Below are positions 32,537 through 41,021 of a DNA stretch of 58,051 nucleotides, piece after piece. The position numbers and the translations under genes were made by a program. Positions within the stretch are counted from its first letter, which is position 1. The number at the start of each line of letters is the position of its first letter. Origin of the DNA: Salinarimonas sp. (GTDB taxonomy: Bacteria; Pseudomonadota; Alphaproteobacteria; Rhizobiales; Beijerinckiaceae). Location of the stretch: assembly GCA_020832565.1 (NCBI GenBank), contig JAFIEI010000021.1, forward strand, positions 1 through 58,051, written 5' to 3'. Below the pieces are notes generated by a model that worked only from the letters and a program-made list of their open reading frames with translations, did no database searches and had not been told where the DNA came from.

Positions 32537-33243
32537 GGTGAGGACCGGATTGCCGGCACGGGGCCGGGTTCGGGCGCAGTGCCGCGCCACGGCTCCGACA
32601 TCACGCATGCCGCATGCACGCGCCAGAGGGGCCCGGTAACCGGAATGGACTTGTGCGCGCGAAACCGGCACATGGCAATACGTGAAAACGCTGCTCGCAA
32701 TCTGCGGGCGGCGGATTACGGACAAGGCGCCCGGCACGCATCGCCAAGACGATCGGCACGCATCGCCAAGACGATCGGCACGCATCGCCAAGACGACCGG
32801 GTCTGCGACCGGGCGTGCCCCCACTGCCGCATTTTTGGGCTTTTGGCTGGAACTTGCCATGCACAGCAATTGATTCTGCTCAAGAAAAAACCACGAATCG
32901 CGGCATCGCGCTTGACCTGAAGACGTTTTGGCTTTGCAATCATCAAGCCTGCGTCATGCCGCCTCGGCTGCACGAACTGCGCCCTTCCGCTCGGGAAATC
33001 GGCCACCCTTCCCCTTGGCCAACCTGCCCCCCCCCGGCGGTATCGCGCAATCGCTGCCGTATCGGTTGATCATCCGGAGCGCCGCCGGAGCGGGCAGATG
33101 CGCGAGCATCTTGCATTTTTCACTTTGCCGTCATGCCCGAGCCGTAACCGCCGTCATCATCTGTCGATCGCAATGCCCGGATTTCGCACGATGCGGCTTC
33201 CGGGAAACCGAAACCGGATCAAGCCGCCGAGGAGCCTGTCACG
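32537..33243. other. Intergenic region between the TerC gene and the ABC importer
   Basis: This 707-base stretch between divergent genes holds no convincing coding region. It contains three 22-base tandem repeats (listed separately). There is also a possible plus-strand promoter, TTGACC at 32912-32917 and TGCAAT at 32935-32940 with a 17-base spacer. That promoter would give the importer a leader of about 300 bases. I looked for a TPP riboswitch because the binding protein has an NMT1/THI5 fold, and saw no CTGAGA core. Confidence 0.5.
32732..32797. repeat. Three tandem 22-base repeats
   Basis: The unit cggcacgcatcgccaagacg plus two bases occurs three times head to tail at 32732-32753, 32754-32775 and 32776-32797, with only the last base differing in the third copy. 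The unit length is close to two helical turns, so each copy would face the same side of the helix. It lies between divergent genes. Binding sites for a regulator, or a plain tandem duplication, are both possible. Confidence 0.85.
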
Positions 33244-34326
33244 ATGCCCAGCCAACCAGCACCTGCAATGCGTTCACTCACCCGCCGCCTGCTGCTCTCC
33301 ACCTTCGCCGCCGGCCTGGCCGTGACGGCGGGGATCGGTGGACTCGTGGCCGGGTCTTCCGCCGCCGAGGCACAGACACCGATCCGCTTCACGCTGGACT
33401 GGCGCTTCGAAGGTCCCTCCGCGCCGTTCCTCGCGGCCCTCGAGAAGGGCTATTTCGCGGAAGAAGGGCTCGATGTGACGATCGATACCGGTGCCGGCTC
33501 GCTCGAATCGATCCCGCGCGTCGCGACCGGCCCCTACGATATGGGCTTCGGCGACATCAACTCGCTGATCCGCTTCCGTGATCAGAATCCGGAAGTCGGC
33601 GTCAAGGCGGTGATGATGGTCTATGACCGCCCCGCCTTCGCCATTGTCGGGCGCGCCAGCCGCGGCATCAGCGAGGATGTCGAGAGCCTGCGCGGCAAGC
33701 GCTTCGGCGCACCGGCGCCGGATGCCGCCTATGCGCAATGGCCGATCTTCCGCGCCGTCAATAACATCGACGAGGAAGAATGGGAGATGACCTTCGAGAA
33801 TGTCGGCTTCCCGGTGCGCGAGCCGATGCTCGCCCAGGGCGAGGTCGATGCGGTATTCGGCTTCGCCATGTCCTCGGCCATCAACCTCGCCGCGCGCGGC
33901 GTGCCGATGGACGATATCGTGGTGCTCAACATGGGTGATTACGGCGTCGAACTCTACGGCAACGTGATCATGGCCAGCCCCGAGCTGATGGAGGAGAACC
34001 CCGAAGCGATCACGGGTTTCCTGCGCGCCTTCCTGCGCGGCCTGCGTGACGTCATCGACAATCCCGACGAGGGGGCTGGCTTCGTGGTGCAGTACAACGA
34101 TGTGGCGCGCCGCGATACGGAGCGTGATCGTCTCGAGATGACCATCGAGAACAACTACATTACCGAGGCCGTGCTCGAGAACGGATTCGGTGACGTCGAT
34201 CCCGAGCGGTTCGCCGTGGCCATGGACCAGATCGGTCTGACCTTCGAATTCTCCAACCGCCCGGAAATGGAAGACGTCTTCACCAACGAATTCCTGCCAC
34301 CGCTGGAAGAGCGTCAGTTCGACTGA
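33244..34326 (+). CDS. ABC importer substrate-binding protein, NMT1/THI5-like
   Basis: The 360-residue protein has a signal with a twin Arg (SLTRRLLLSTFAAGLAVTAG), so it may be a Tat or Sec substrate, ending near AEAQ. The mature part has the NMT1/SsuA fold: IRFTLDWRFEGPSAPFLAAL at the start, GYFAEEGLDVTID, and GDINSLIRF. Relatives bind thiamin precursors, taurine, sulfonates or nitrate, so the ligand is open. An ATPase and a permease follow. A hairpin after the gene could keep its message more stable than that of the membrane parts. Confidence 0.88.
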   Translation: MPSQPAPAMRSLTRRLLLSTFAAGLAVTAGIGGLVAGSSAAEAQTPIRFTLDWRFEGPSAPFLAALEKGYFAEEGLDVTIDTGAGSLESIPRVATGPYDMGFGDINSLIRFRDQNPEVGVKAVMMVYDRPAFAIVGRASRGISEDVESLRGKRFGAPAPDAAYAQWPIFRAVNNIDEEEWEMTFENVGFPVREPMLAQGEVDAVFGFAMSSAINLAARGVPMDDIVVLNMGDYGVELYGNVIMASPELMEENPEAITGFLRAFLRGLRDVIDNPDEGAGFVVQYNDVARRDTERDRLEMTIENNYITEAVLENGFGDVDPERFAVAMDQIGLTFEFSNRPEMEDVFTNEFLPPLEERQFD

Positions 34327-34377
34327 GCCACCGTGTGCGGCATCGCGCATCGCGGTGCCGTCCAGCCGCATTCTCCA

Positions 34378-34399
34378 CCCCGGGCATGAGCGCCCGGGG
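34378..34399 (+). repeat. Intercistronic hairpin after the binding-protein gene
   Basis: CCCCGGGC and GCCCGGGG form an 8-base GC stem with a 6-base loop, 52 bases after the binding-protein stop and 24 before the ATPase start. No U-run follows, so it should stabilise the upstream mRNA or attenuate, not terminate fully. Confidence 0.7.
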
Positions 34400-34422
34400 C
34401 CTCTCCTGCCCGGAGCCGTGTC

Positions 34423-35214
34423 TTGTCAGCTTTCGTCGATATCCATGACGTGACCCATATCTACGCCGGCTCCGAAGACGGCCAACCCGCCGTCGAGGGA
34501 ATGAACATCAAGGTCCAGGAGGGCGAGTTCGCCGCCATTGTCGGCCCGTCGGGCTGCGGCAAGTCGACGGTGATGAAGCTCGCCACCGGCCTGCAATTTC
34601 CCGCCAAGGGTACCATCATCGTCGACGGCAAGCAGGTTACCGCGCCGGTCAAGCTCGCCGGCATGGCCTTCCAGAACCCGGTGATGCTGCCCTGGCGCAC
34701 CACCTTGAAGAACCTGCTCCTGCCGCTCGAGATCGTCCAGCCCCATCGCGGGCGCCTGCGCAGCCACCGCAAGGAATACGAGGCCCGCGCCGAGGCGCTG
34801 CTCACCCAGGTCGGGCTCGCCGGCCAGGGTTCGAAATTCCCCTGGCAGCTTTCAGGGGGCATGCAGCAGCGCGCCTCGCTGTGCCGCGCGCTGATCCACG
34901 AGCCGAAGCTGCTGATGCTCGACGAGCCCTTCGGCGCGCTCGATGCCTTCACCCGCGAGGAATTGTGGGGGATCATCCGCGACCTGCACGCCGCCCAGCG
35001 CTTTACCGTGATTCTCGTCACCCATGACCTGCGCGAGGCGGTCTTCCTCGCCGATCGGGTCTTCTGCATGAGCGCGCGCCCCGGACGGATCATCGCCGAG
35101 CGCGAGATCGACCTGCCGCGCCCGCGCGACATCGAGATCACCTATACCCAGGAATTCATCGACATCGTCCACGAGCTGCGCGGTCATATCAGAACCGCAC
35201 GCGATGCGGCCTGA
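34423..35214 (+). CDS. ABC importer ATP-binding protein
   Basis: The 263-residue ATPase has Walker A GPSGCGKST, Q-loop AFQNPVMLPWRT, signature LSGGMQQRASL, Walker B LLMLDEPFGALD and the switch His in VTHDLREA. It belongs to the nitrate/sulfonate/taurine importer type. The start is a TTG, as no ATG or GTG is in frame near the N-terminus, and GGAG lies 7 bases upstream. The permease follows 18 bases after its stop. Confidence 0.92.
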   Translation: MSAFVDIHDVTHIYAGSEDGQPAVEGMNIKVQEGEFAAIVGPSGCGKSTVMKLATGLQFPAKGTIIVDGKQVTAPVKLAGMAFQNPVMLPWRTTLKNLLLPLEIVQPHRGRLRSHRKEYEARAEALLTQVGLAGQGSKFPWQLSGGMQQRASLCRALIHEPKLLMLDEPFGALDAFTREELWGIIRDLHAAQRFTVILVTHDLREAVFLADRVFCMSARPGRIIAEREIDLPRPRDIEITYTQEFIDIVHELRGHIRTARDAA

Positions 35215-35232
35215 ACGGGAGAACGCGGATCC

Positions 35233-36012
35233 ATGGCCGCCAAGAGCACACGCACGACACTCATTCTCGCCCCGTGGATCTTCACCCTCGGATTCTTCGC
35301 GATCTGGGAAGCCGCGGTCTGGGCCTTCGGAATCTCGCGTTTCGTCCTGCCGGCGCCGACGGCAATCGCCGAAGCCATCTACCAGTACCAGGCCCAGCTC
35401 CTGCGCCATTCCTTCCACACCGCCTGGATGACCCTCGCCGGATTCGGGCTCGCGGTGGTGTTCGGCCTCTTGCTCGGCATGGCTTTGGGTGCCTCGCGGA
35501 TCATCCATGCGGGAACCTATCCGCTGCTGGTGGGCTTCAACGCCATCCCCAAGGTCGCCGTGGTTCCGATCCTGGTGATCTGGTTCGGCGTCGGCTGGCA
35601 GCCGCCTGTCCTGACCGCCTTCCTGATCTCGTTCTTTCCCATCGTCGTGAACGTCGCCACGGGCCTCGCCACCATCGAGCCGGAGACCGAGGACGTGCTG
35701 CGCGCGCTCGGCGCCTCCAAGCGCGACATCATCATGAAGGTCGGAATTCCGCGCGCGATGCCGTATTTCTTCGGCTCGCTCAAGGTCGCGATCACGCTGG
35801 CCTATGTCGGCTCGGTGATCGCCGAGTACAATGCCTCGAATGTGGGTGTCGGCAATTTGATGGCCCGCGCCAGCGCCGATTTCAACGTGCCCCTGCTCTG
35901 GGCCGCGCTGATCGCGCTCGCGGTGCTCGGCGTGATCATGTATGCGGCGACGGCGCTCGTCGAGAAGCGCATGACCGGCTGGGCGCAGCGCTCGCAATTC
36001 GCGTCTCAGTAG
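35233..36012 (+). CDS. ABC importer permease
   Basis: The 259-residue inner-membrane protein has about six helices and the EAA loop for contact with the ATPase (ETEDVLRALGASKRDIIMKV). It is a typical SsuC/TauC/ThiX-like permease. With the two genes before it, this makes a complete three-part importer. Its substrate cannot be read from sequence, and no metabolic gene for a likely ligand is adjacent. Confidence 0.92.
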   Translation: MAAKSTRTTLILAPWIFTLGFFAIWEAAVWAFGISRFVLPAPTAIAEAIYQYQAQLLRHSFHTAWMTLAGFGLAVVFGLLLGMALGASRIIHAGTYPLLVGFNAIPKVAVVPILVIWFGVGWQPPVLTAFLISFFPIVVNVATGLATIEPETEDVLRALGASKRDIIMKVGIPRAMPYFFGSLKVAITLAYVGSVIAEYNASNVGVGNLMARASADFNVPLLWAALIALAVLGVIMYAATALVEKRMTGWAQRSQFASQ

Positions 36013-36049
36013 AGCGTTCCGCAGAAACCCGTCGCCGGTCGGCGGCGGG

Positions 36050-36793
36050 TCAGCGCGCCCGTGCGATATGGGCCTCGGCCTCGGCGATGGCGTCGGGCGT
36101 GCCCACATGCAGCCATTCGCCGTCGAGGCGCAGCCCGTAGAGGCGCCCGGCATCGATGGCGCGGTCGAAAAGCAGGTTGAGCGAAAAGGCGCCGTCGGGC
36201 GTATCGGCGAACAGGCCGGCATGGGCAATCCCGGCACCGGCATAGATGAAGGGCGCCTGCAGATGTTCGGGGCGCCGTGACAACCGGCCCCGCGCATCCA
36301 TGTTGAAATCCCCCTGCCCTTCATAGCCCACGGCATCGGCAACCGGCGCGAGCAGCAGAAGCATGTCCATGCGCGCCGGATCGTAAGCCTCGATCAGCCG
36401 CCGCAGATTGGAATGGGGCCCCTCGATCCAGAGCGTATCGGCATTCATGGCGAGAAAGGGTGAAGCCCCCAGTAGCGGCAGGGCACGGCGGATACCGCCA
36501 CCGGTCTCGAGCAGCGCGTCACGCTCGTCGGAAATGGTGATGGCCGGCGCGCCGGTGCGTGCCGCGAGGTGCGCTTCGATCGAATCGGCGAGATGATGCA
36601 CGTTGACGACCGCCCGCGCGATACCGGCCTGTGCCAGCCGGTCGAGCGCGTGATCGAGCATGGTGCGCCCGGCCACGGTGACGAGGGGTTTGGGCAGCGT
36701 GTCGGTGATCGGCCGCATGCGCTTGCCGAGCCCTGCCGCCAGAACCATGCCGGTATCGATCACACCCGGCACCGCGTCGTCGTCTCCGCTCAT
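36050..36793 (-). CDS. MurU-like sugar-phosphate nucleotidyltransferase
   Basis: The 247-residue protein is a GT-A nucleotidyltransferase with the signature MVLAAGLGKRMRPITDTLPK, LETGGGIRRALPLL and NADTLW for metal binding. It is close to MurU, which makes UDP-MurNAc from MurNAc-1-phosphate in cell-wall recycling, and similar proteins are misannotated as mannose-1-phosphate guanylyltransferases. Its usual partner, the kinase AmgK (often fused to TsaE), is not next to it here. It lies downstream of the aminotransferase with a hairpin between, so it is probably transcribed alone. Confidence 0.78.
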   Translation of the reverse strand: MSGDDDAVPGVIDTGMVLAAGLGKRMRPITDTLPKPLVTVAGRTMLDHALDRLAQAGIARAVVNVHHLADSIEAHLAARTGAPAITISDERDALLETGGGIRRALPLLGASPFLAMNADTLWIEGPHSNLRRLIEAYDPARMDMLLLLAPVADAVGYEGQGDFNMDARGRLSRRPEHLQAPFIYAGAGIAHAGLFADTPDGAFSLNLLFDRAIDAGRLYGLRLDGEWLHVGTPDAIAEAEAHIARAR

Positions 36794-36919
36794 GCGCTAC
36801 CCGCCCTGCCGCAGACATTTCCCTGCCCGTCGGTGGTGATAGCCACTGAGGGCGCGCATGTCATCATCGCGATGGTCATCGGGAGAGATATCATCGGGGA
36901 AGATATCACCCGGCAAAGC

Positions 36920-36944
36920 TCACCCCCGGACATGCCGGGGGTGA
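36920..36944 (-). terminator. Hairpin after the aminotransferase gene
   Basis: TCACCCCCGG and CCGGGGGTGA form a perfect 10-base stem with a 5-base loop, 16 bases after the aminotransferase stop on the minus strand. Only a short T-run follows, so termination may be partial. Confidence 0.6.
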
Positions 36945-36959
36945 GGGATGGGCGCGGTT

Positions 36960-38312
36960 TCAGGCCACGTCGCGGATCAGGCGACCGAGCTTGTCGATGA
37001 TCTCGTCGATATGCTTGTCCTCCGCGATCAGCGGCGGCGCCACGGCGATCGTGTCCATGGCCGTGCGCAGCATCAGCCCGTAATCGTGAAAGCCCTTCTC
37101 GATCGCGGCATAGCCGCGCTTGCCCGGCCCTTCCGCATTGGGCGCGAGATCGACGGCACCGACGAGGCCGAGCGTGCGGATATCGACGACGTTGGGCAGC
37201 CCCTTCAGCGTCATCATCGCATCGGCCCAGCGATCCTCGAGCTGGCGCGTGCGCTCGAACAGGTCCTCGCGCTGATAGACGTCGAGGGTCGCGATCGCGG
37301 CGGCGCAGGCCAGCGGGTGCCCGGAATAGGTATAGCCGTGGAACAGCTCGACCACGTTGTCGGGGCCGTTCATGAACGCATCGTAGACATGCTTGCGGCA
37401 GATCACGCCACCCATCGGCACGGTGCCGGAATTCACCGCCTTGGCGAAGGTGATCATGTCGGGCACGACGCCGTAGCGCTCGGCGGCGAAGGCATGACCG
37501 AGGCGTCCGAACCCGGTGATCACCTCGTCGAAGATCAGCAGGATGTCGTGCTTGTCGCAGAGTTCGCGCAGGCGCTTGAGATAGCCCTTGGGCGGGGGCA
37601 GCGCGCCGGTCGAACCGGCCATCGGCTCGACGATCACCGCGGCGATAGTCGAGGCGTCGTGCAGGGCCACGATACGCTCGAGATCATCGGCGAGATGCGC
37701 GCCCCATTCGGGCTCGCCCTTCGAGAAGGCCTGGTGCTCGCGGCTATAGGTATGCGGCAGATGGTCGGCGCCGGCGAGCAGCGAGCCGAAGAATTTGCGG
37801 TTGTTGACGATGCCGCCGACGGTGATGCCGCCGAAGCCAACCCCGTGATAGCCGCGCTCGCGGCCGACGAGACGGGTCTTCTGACCCTGCCCCTTCACGT
37901 TCCAGTAGGCCAGCGCGATCTTGAGTGCCGTATCGGCAGCTTCCGAACCGGAATTGCAGAAGAAGACGTGGTCGAGATCCGCCGGGGCGAGCTGCGCGAT
38001 GCGCGAAGCCGCCGTGAAGGCGAGCGGGTGCCCGTACTGGAAGCCCGGCGCGAAATCGAGCTCCTTGGCCTGGTTCTGGATGGCCGCCACGATCTCGTCG
38101 CGATTGTGGCCGGCATTGCAGCACCACAGCCCGGACGTACCGTCGATGATCGGCTTGCCCTCGGGGGTGTAGTAATACATGTCCTTCGCGCGTGACACCA
38201 TGCGCGGGTTCGCCTTGAACGACTTGTTCGCCGTAAACGGCAGCCACCACGAATCGAGATCGTTGGGCTGCTGGATGTCGTTCGCGGCCCGCAATGCGCT
38301 TGCACCTGCCAT
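36960..38312 (-). CDS. Class III omega-aminotransferase (beta-alanine:pyruvate type)
   Basis: The 450-residue PLP enzyme moves an amino group from an omega-amino acid or amine, such as beta-alanine, to pyruvate. Features are DGTSGLWCCNAGH near the N-terminus, HVFFCNSGSEAADTALK for phosphate binding, LIFDEVITGFGR for the pyridine nitrogen, and the Schiff-base Lys in ITFAKAVNSG. The sequence LWCCNAGH is usual for beta-alanine:pyruvate aminotransferases. I chose the ATG at 38312 (MAGASALRAAND), which has GGAGG 8 bases upstream. Its partner methylmalonate-semialdehyde dehydrogenase is not in the window. Confidence 0.88.
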   Translation of the reverse strand: MAGASALRAANDIQQPNDLDSWWLPFTANKSFKANPRMVSRAKDMYYYTPEGKPIIDGTSGLWCCNAGHNRDEIVAAIQNQAKELDFAPGFQYGHPLAFTAASRIAQLAPADLDHVFFCNSGSEAADTALKIALAYWNVKGQGQKTRLVGRERGYHGVGFGGITVGGIVNNRKFFGSLLAGADHLPHTYSREHQAFSKGEPEWGAHLADDLERIVALHDASTIAAVIVEPMAGSTGALPPPKGYLKRLRELCDKHDILLIFDEVITGFGRLGHAFAAERYGVVPDMITFAKAVNSGTVPMGGVICRKHVYDAFMNGPDNVVELFHGYTYSGHPLACAAAIATLDVYQREDLFERTRQLEDRWADAMMTLKGLPNVVDIRTLGLVGAVDLAPNAEGPGKRGYAAIEKGFHDYGLMLRTAMDTIAVAPPLIAEDKHIDEIIDKLGRLIRDVA

Positions 38313-38955
38313 GTTTCGTCCTCCGAACAAGGGATAGCGTTCGGCTCCGTTATCGGAAGCCGCATTGGCGACAGCCTAACAGGCATGTAAGGCCGAACCC
38401 AAGGCGCAAACACGCAGATGCCGGTGCGCGCGCCTTTACGGCAGCACAATCCATGCGGCATGCCGGGGCGGGCGCTGATCAAGATGTCGATTCGATGGAG
38501 CCGGCAGATTTCGCGGATGCGCGGATGGCAACGCATTGCCCAAGTGGTTGCGCCACAAGGTCTTCGTGAGTACGATCATGACATGGCACAGGTCACGTCG
38601 ACCGCGAAACTCAAATAAACAGCCAGCCTTTATAGCGCATATAATCTTGTATTCATAGCCTAGCATTCGATTCTTTTGCCGTTAGGTTCGTGATGTCGCG
38701 GATGCGCTTTGCAACGCGGCACGATTTCGCTCCTTATCCAGGGAGTGCGCCTCCGGTTGCGCCGTTTTGCGGCGATACTCGCTCATGCGCCCCTCATCGG
38801 TGCTGCGGGTTCGGGGGCAATCAGCGATTCGCGCGGGCCTCGCCCGTAATCCGGATTTCGTGTCGGCTCCTCGCGGGGAGTGACGGCGCGCCTTTTCGTC
38901 AGACGCAGCATGCGCGCTTGTGGCGCGGTGCCATCGTCAAAACGAGGAATACAGA
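38313..38955. other. Long leader region upstream of the betaine synthesis gene
   Basis: These 643 bases lie between divergent genes. I see no gene with a ribosome site and recognisable product. A short AT-rich stretch at 38610-38690 holds the best promoter candidate, so the betaine gene would have a leader of about 300 bases. The leader does not show a glycine riboswitch core that I can recognise. Confidence 0.5.
38616..38645 (+). promoter_or_regulatory. Possible promoter of the betaine synthesis gene
   Basis: A perfect TATAAT at 38640-38645 is preceded by TAAACA at 38616-38621 with an 18-base spacer, inside an AT-rich patch. The -10 is strong and the -35 weak, as expected of a promoter helped by an activator or by high salt. 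Confidence 0.45.
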
Positions 38956-40641
38956 ATGACCAGCAACGCCAACCCTCAGGGTAATGTCGATCTCGTTGCC
39001 AAGGAGCAGCAATACGGCACGGACCCGTTGAAGGTGCGCGAGACCGGACAGTACCGGTCGGAATACGTCAAATCGTTCGCGGAAAAGTGGGACGAGTTGA
39101 TCGACTGGGACGCACGTGCAGCCAGCGAGGGTGACTTCTTCATCGACATCCTGCGCGCACGTGGCAAGCACAAGGTGCTCGATGTCGCCGCTGGAACGGG
39201 CTTCCACTCGGTTCGCCTGATCCAGGCCGGCTTCGACGTGACAACCGTCGACGGCAGCGCCGCGATGCTCGCCAAGGCCTTCGAGAACGGCAAGGAGCGT
39301 CAGATCATCCTGAAGACGGTTCAGGCCGACTGGCGCTGGCTCAACCGTGACATCCAGGGCAAGTACGACGCCATCATCTGCCTGGGCAATTCCTTCACCC
39401 ACCTGCATGACGAGGCCGATCGCCGCCGCACGCTGGCGGAGTTCTATGCCGCGCTCAAGCATGACGGCATCCTGATCATCGATCAGCGCAACTACGATCA
39501 CATGCTCGATCACGGCTTCTCGACGAAGCACAAGTTCTACTATTGCGGCGACCAAGTGACCGCCGAGCCGGCCCATCTCGACGAGGGGCTCGCCCGGTTC
39601 AAGTACACCTTCCCGGACAAGAGCGAGTACACGCTCAACATGTTCCCGGTCCGCAAGGGCTACATGCACAAGCTGCTCAAGGAAGCGGGCTTCCAGCGCA
39701 TCCGCACCTACGGGGATTTCCAGGAATCCTACGATGACGGCGAGCCGGACTTCCTCGTCCATGTCGTGGAGAAGGCCTATCTGCAGCTCGACGGGCCCGA
39801 CGGCACGGGCGAAGAGCCGGCGAGCAATGTCGAGCAGATTACCGAGCAATATTACGACAGCGCCGATGCGGATAACTTCTACTACAACATCTGGGGTGGT
39901 GAAGACATCCATATCGGGCTCTACGAAGAGACCCCGGAGATCAAGGAAGCCTCTGCGCGCACGGTGCGCAAGATGGCGGGCATGCTGAAAAACCTCAACG
40001 AGGACAAGCGCGTCATCGATCTCGGCGCCGGCTATGGCGGCTCCGCGCGTCATCTTGCGCGGGAATTCGGCTGCTCGGTGGATTGCCTGAACATCTCCGA
40101 GGCGCAGAACGACACCAACCGGTTCCTCAACCGGCGCCAGGCGCTGGCGGAGCTGATCCGGGTGTCGCACGGCTCCTTCGACAAGATCCCGGCGCCGAAC
40201 GAGACCTACGACGTCGTCTGGTCGCAGGATTCGATCCTGCATGCCAAGGATCGCGAGAAGGTCTTCGCCGAGGCGCATCGGGTGCTCAAGCCGGGTGGTC
40301 AGATGATCATCACCGATCCCATGCAGGCCGACAACGTTCCCGAGGGTGTGCTGCAGCCGGTCTATGACCGCATCCACCTCGAGAATCTCGGTTCACCCGG
40401 CTACTACAAGGAAGTCGCGGAAAGGCTCGGCTTCGAAGTGGTCGAATTCGTCGATCTGACAGCGAACCTGCGGACGCATTACTTCCGCGTGGGCGAGGAT
40501 CTGCGCAGCAACTACGATCACGTTGCGGCGATCTCCTCCAAGGCCTTCCTCGACCGGATGCTGCAGGGGCTCGACAACTGGGTGAAGGCCGCCGATAGCG
40601 GCTACATGGCCTGGGGCATCCTGCATTTCCGCAAGCGCTGA
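38956..40641 (+). CDS. Fused glycine/sarcosine and dimethylglycine N-methyltransferase
   Basis: This 561-residue protein joins two SAM-dependent methyltransferases that turn glycine into glycine betaine in three steps. The first half (about residues 1-265) matches glycine/sarcosine methyltransferase: VLDVAAGTGFHSVRLIQAGF for SAM and DQRNYDHML. The second half (from about 285) matches sarcosine/dimethylglycine methyltransferase: NIWGGEDIHIGLY, VIDLGAGYGGSARHLA and DPMQAD. Halorhodospira has the two as separate genes, while Actinopolyspora has a fused form. It explains osmoadaptation without choline. The ATG at 38956 has GAGGAA at 8 bases. A strong terminator follows, so it is a single-gene unit; SAM recycling genes are not adjacent. 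Confidence 0.93.
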   Translation: MTSNANPQGNVDLVAKEQQYGTDPLKVRETGQYRSEYVKSFAEKWDELIDWDARAASEGDFFIDILRARGKHKVLDVAAGTGFHSVRLIQAGFDVTTVDGSAAMLAKAFENGKERQIILKTVQADWRWLNRDIQGKYDAIICLGNSFTHLHDEADRRRTLAEFYAALKHDGILIIDQRNYDHMLDHGFSTKHKFYYCGDQVTAEPAHLDEGLARFKYTFPDKSEYTLNMFPVRKGYMHKLLKEAGFQRIRTYGDFQESYDDGEPDFLVHVVEKAYLQLDGPDGTGEEPASNVEQITEQYYDSADADNFYYNIWGGEDIHIGLYEETPEIKEASARTVRKMAGMLKNLNEDKRVIDLGAGYGGSARHLAREFGCSVDCLNISEAQNDTNRFLNRRQALAELIRVSHGSFDKIPAPNETYDVVWSQDSILHAKDREKVFAEAHRVLKPGGQMIITDPMQADNVPEGVLQPVYDRIHLENLGSPGYYKEVAERLGFEVVEFVDLTANLRTHYFRVGEDLRSNYDHVAAISSKAFLDRMLQGLDNWVKAADSGYMAWGILHFRKR

Positions 40642-40685
40642 GGCGCGGGCCTGCGCGGATACGCGCGTATCAGGAACAATCGATG

Positions 40686-40720
40686 ACGGGGCGCGGTGCT
40701 CAGCCACCGCGCCCCGTTTG
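40686..40720 (+). terminator. Terminator of the betaine synthesis gene
   Basis: ACGGGGCGCGGTG and CACCGCGCCCCGT form a perfect 13-base stem with a 6-base loop, followed by TTTG. It lies 45 bases after the stop codon. Confidence 0.82.
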
Positions 40721-40818
40721 CATCTCCGTTTCCATCTCCGTTTCCATGCCTGCTCTTGCATCACGCCCGGCGGCTGCCCGGCGCATTACGCCCGAACCGG
40801 TGACGCAACAGCAATAGA

Positions 40819-40981
40819 GATACACGCTGAAGATGTAGCGGGAACGCACAGGACGACGCATTCGTTCGAATTCGAACATAACTACGTCTATATTTGCATT
40901 AACGAGTATTATATTCATCCGCAGTCGACATATTTTCGCAGCGCGATAAACACTTTATTGATGACTTTGATACACGCTGAA
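40819..40981 (+). repeat. 13-base direct repeat flanking the AT-rich leader
   Basis: GATACACGCTGAA occurs at 40819-40831 and again at 40969-40981, 150 bases apart, on the same strand. The second copy ends 40 bases before the GGDEF-EAL start. The two could be sites of one regulator or the edges of a short duplication or insertion. Confidence 0.6.
40864..40877. promoter_or_regulatory. 14-base perfect palindrome, possible operator
   Basis: GTTCGAATTCGAAC is a perfect palindrome in the AT-rich leader, 145 bases before the GGDEF-EAL start. Its form suits a dimeric helix-turn-helix regulator. It resembles no site I can name with confidence. Confidence 0.45.
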
Positions 40982-41021
40982 CCCGTGTAACGTTCAGTCA
41001 TTATCCTCGGAGTTGCGAGGC

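Larger units (their letters stand above)
40721..41021. other. AT-rich leader of the GGDEF-EAL gene
   Basis: No gene is seen. It begins with a short direct repeat (tccgtttccat twice) after the terminator. It then becomes AT-rich from 40860 to 40970, unlike the flanks, and holds the palindrome and the direct repeat listed separately. Promoter elements are unclear. Confidence 0.5.

Noticed and set aside
32537-32720. yybP-ykoY manganese riboswitch upstream of the TerC-family gene
   Set aside because: The conserved internal-loop sequences were not found on the minus strand.
32732-32797. CRISPR array
   Set aside because: The 22-base units are joined directly without spacers and there are no cas genes.
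32920-33243. TPP riboswitch upstream of the NMT1-type binding protein
   Set aside because: No CTGAGA core or matching helices were seen, so the ligand was not assigned as a thiamin precursor.
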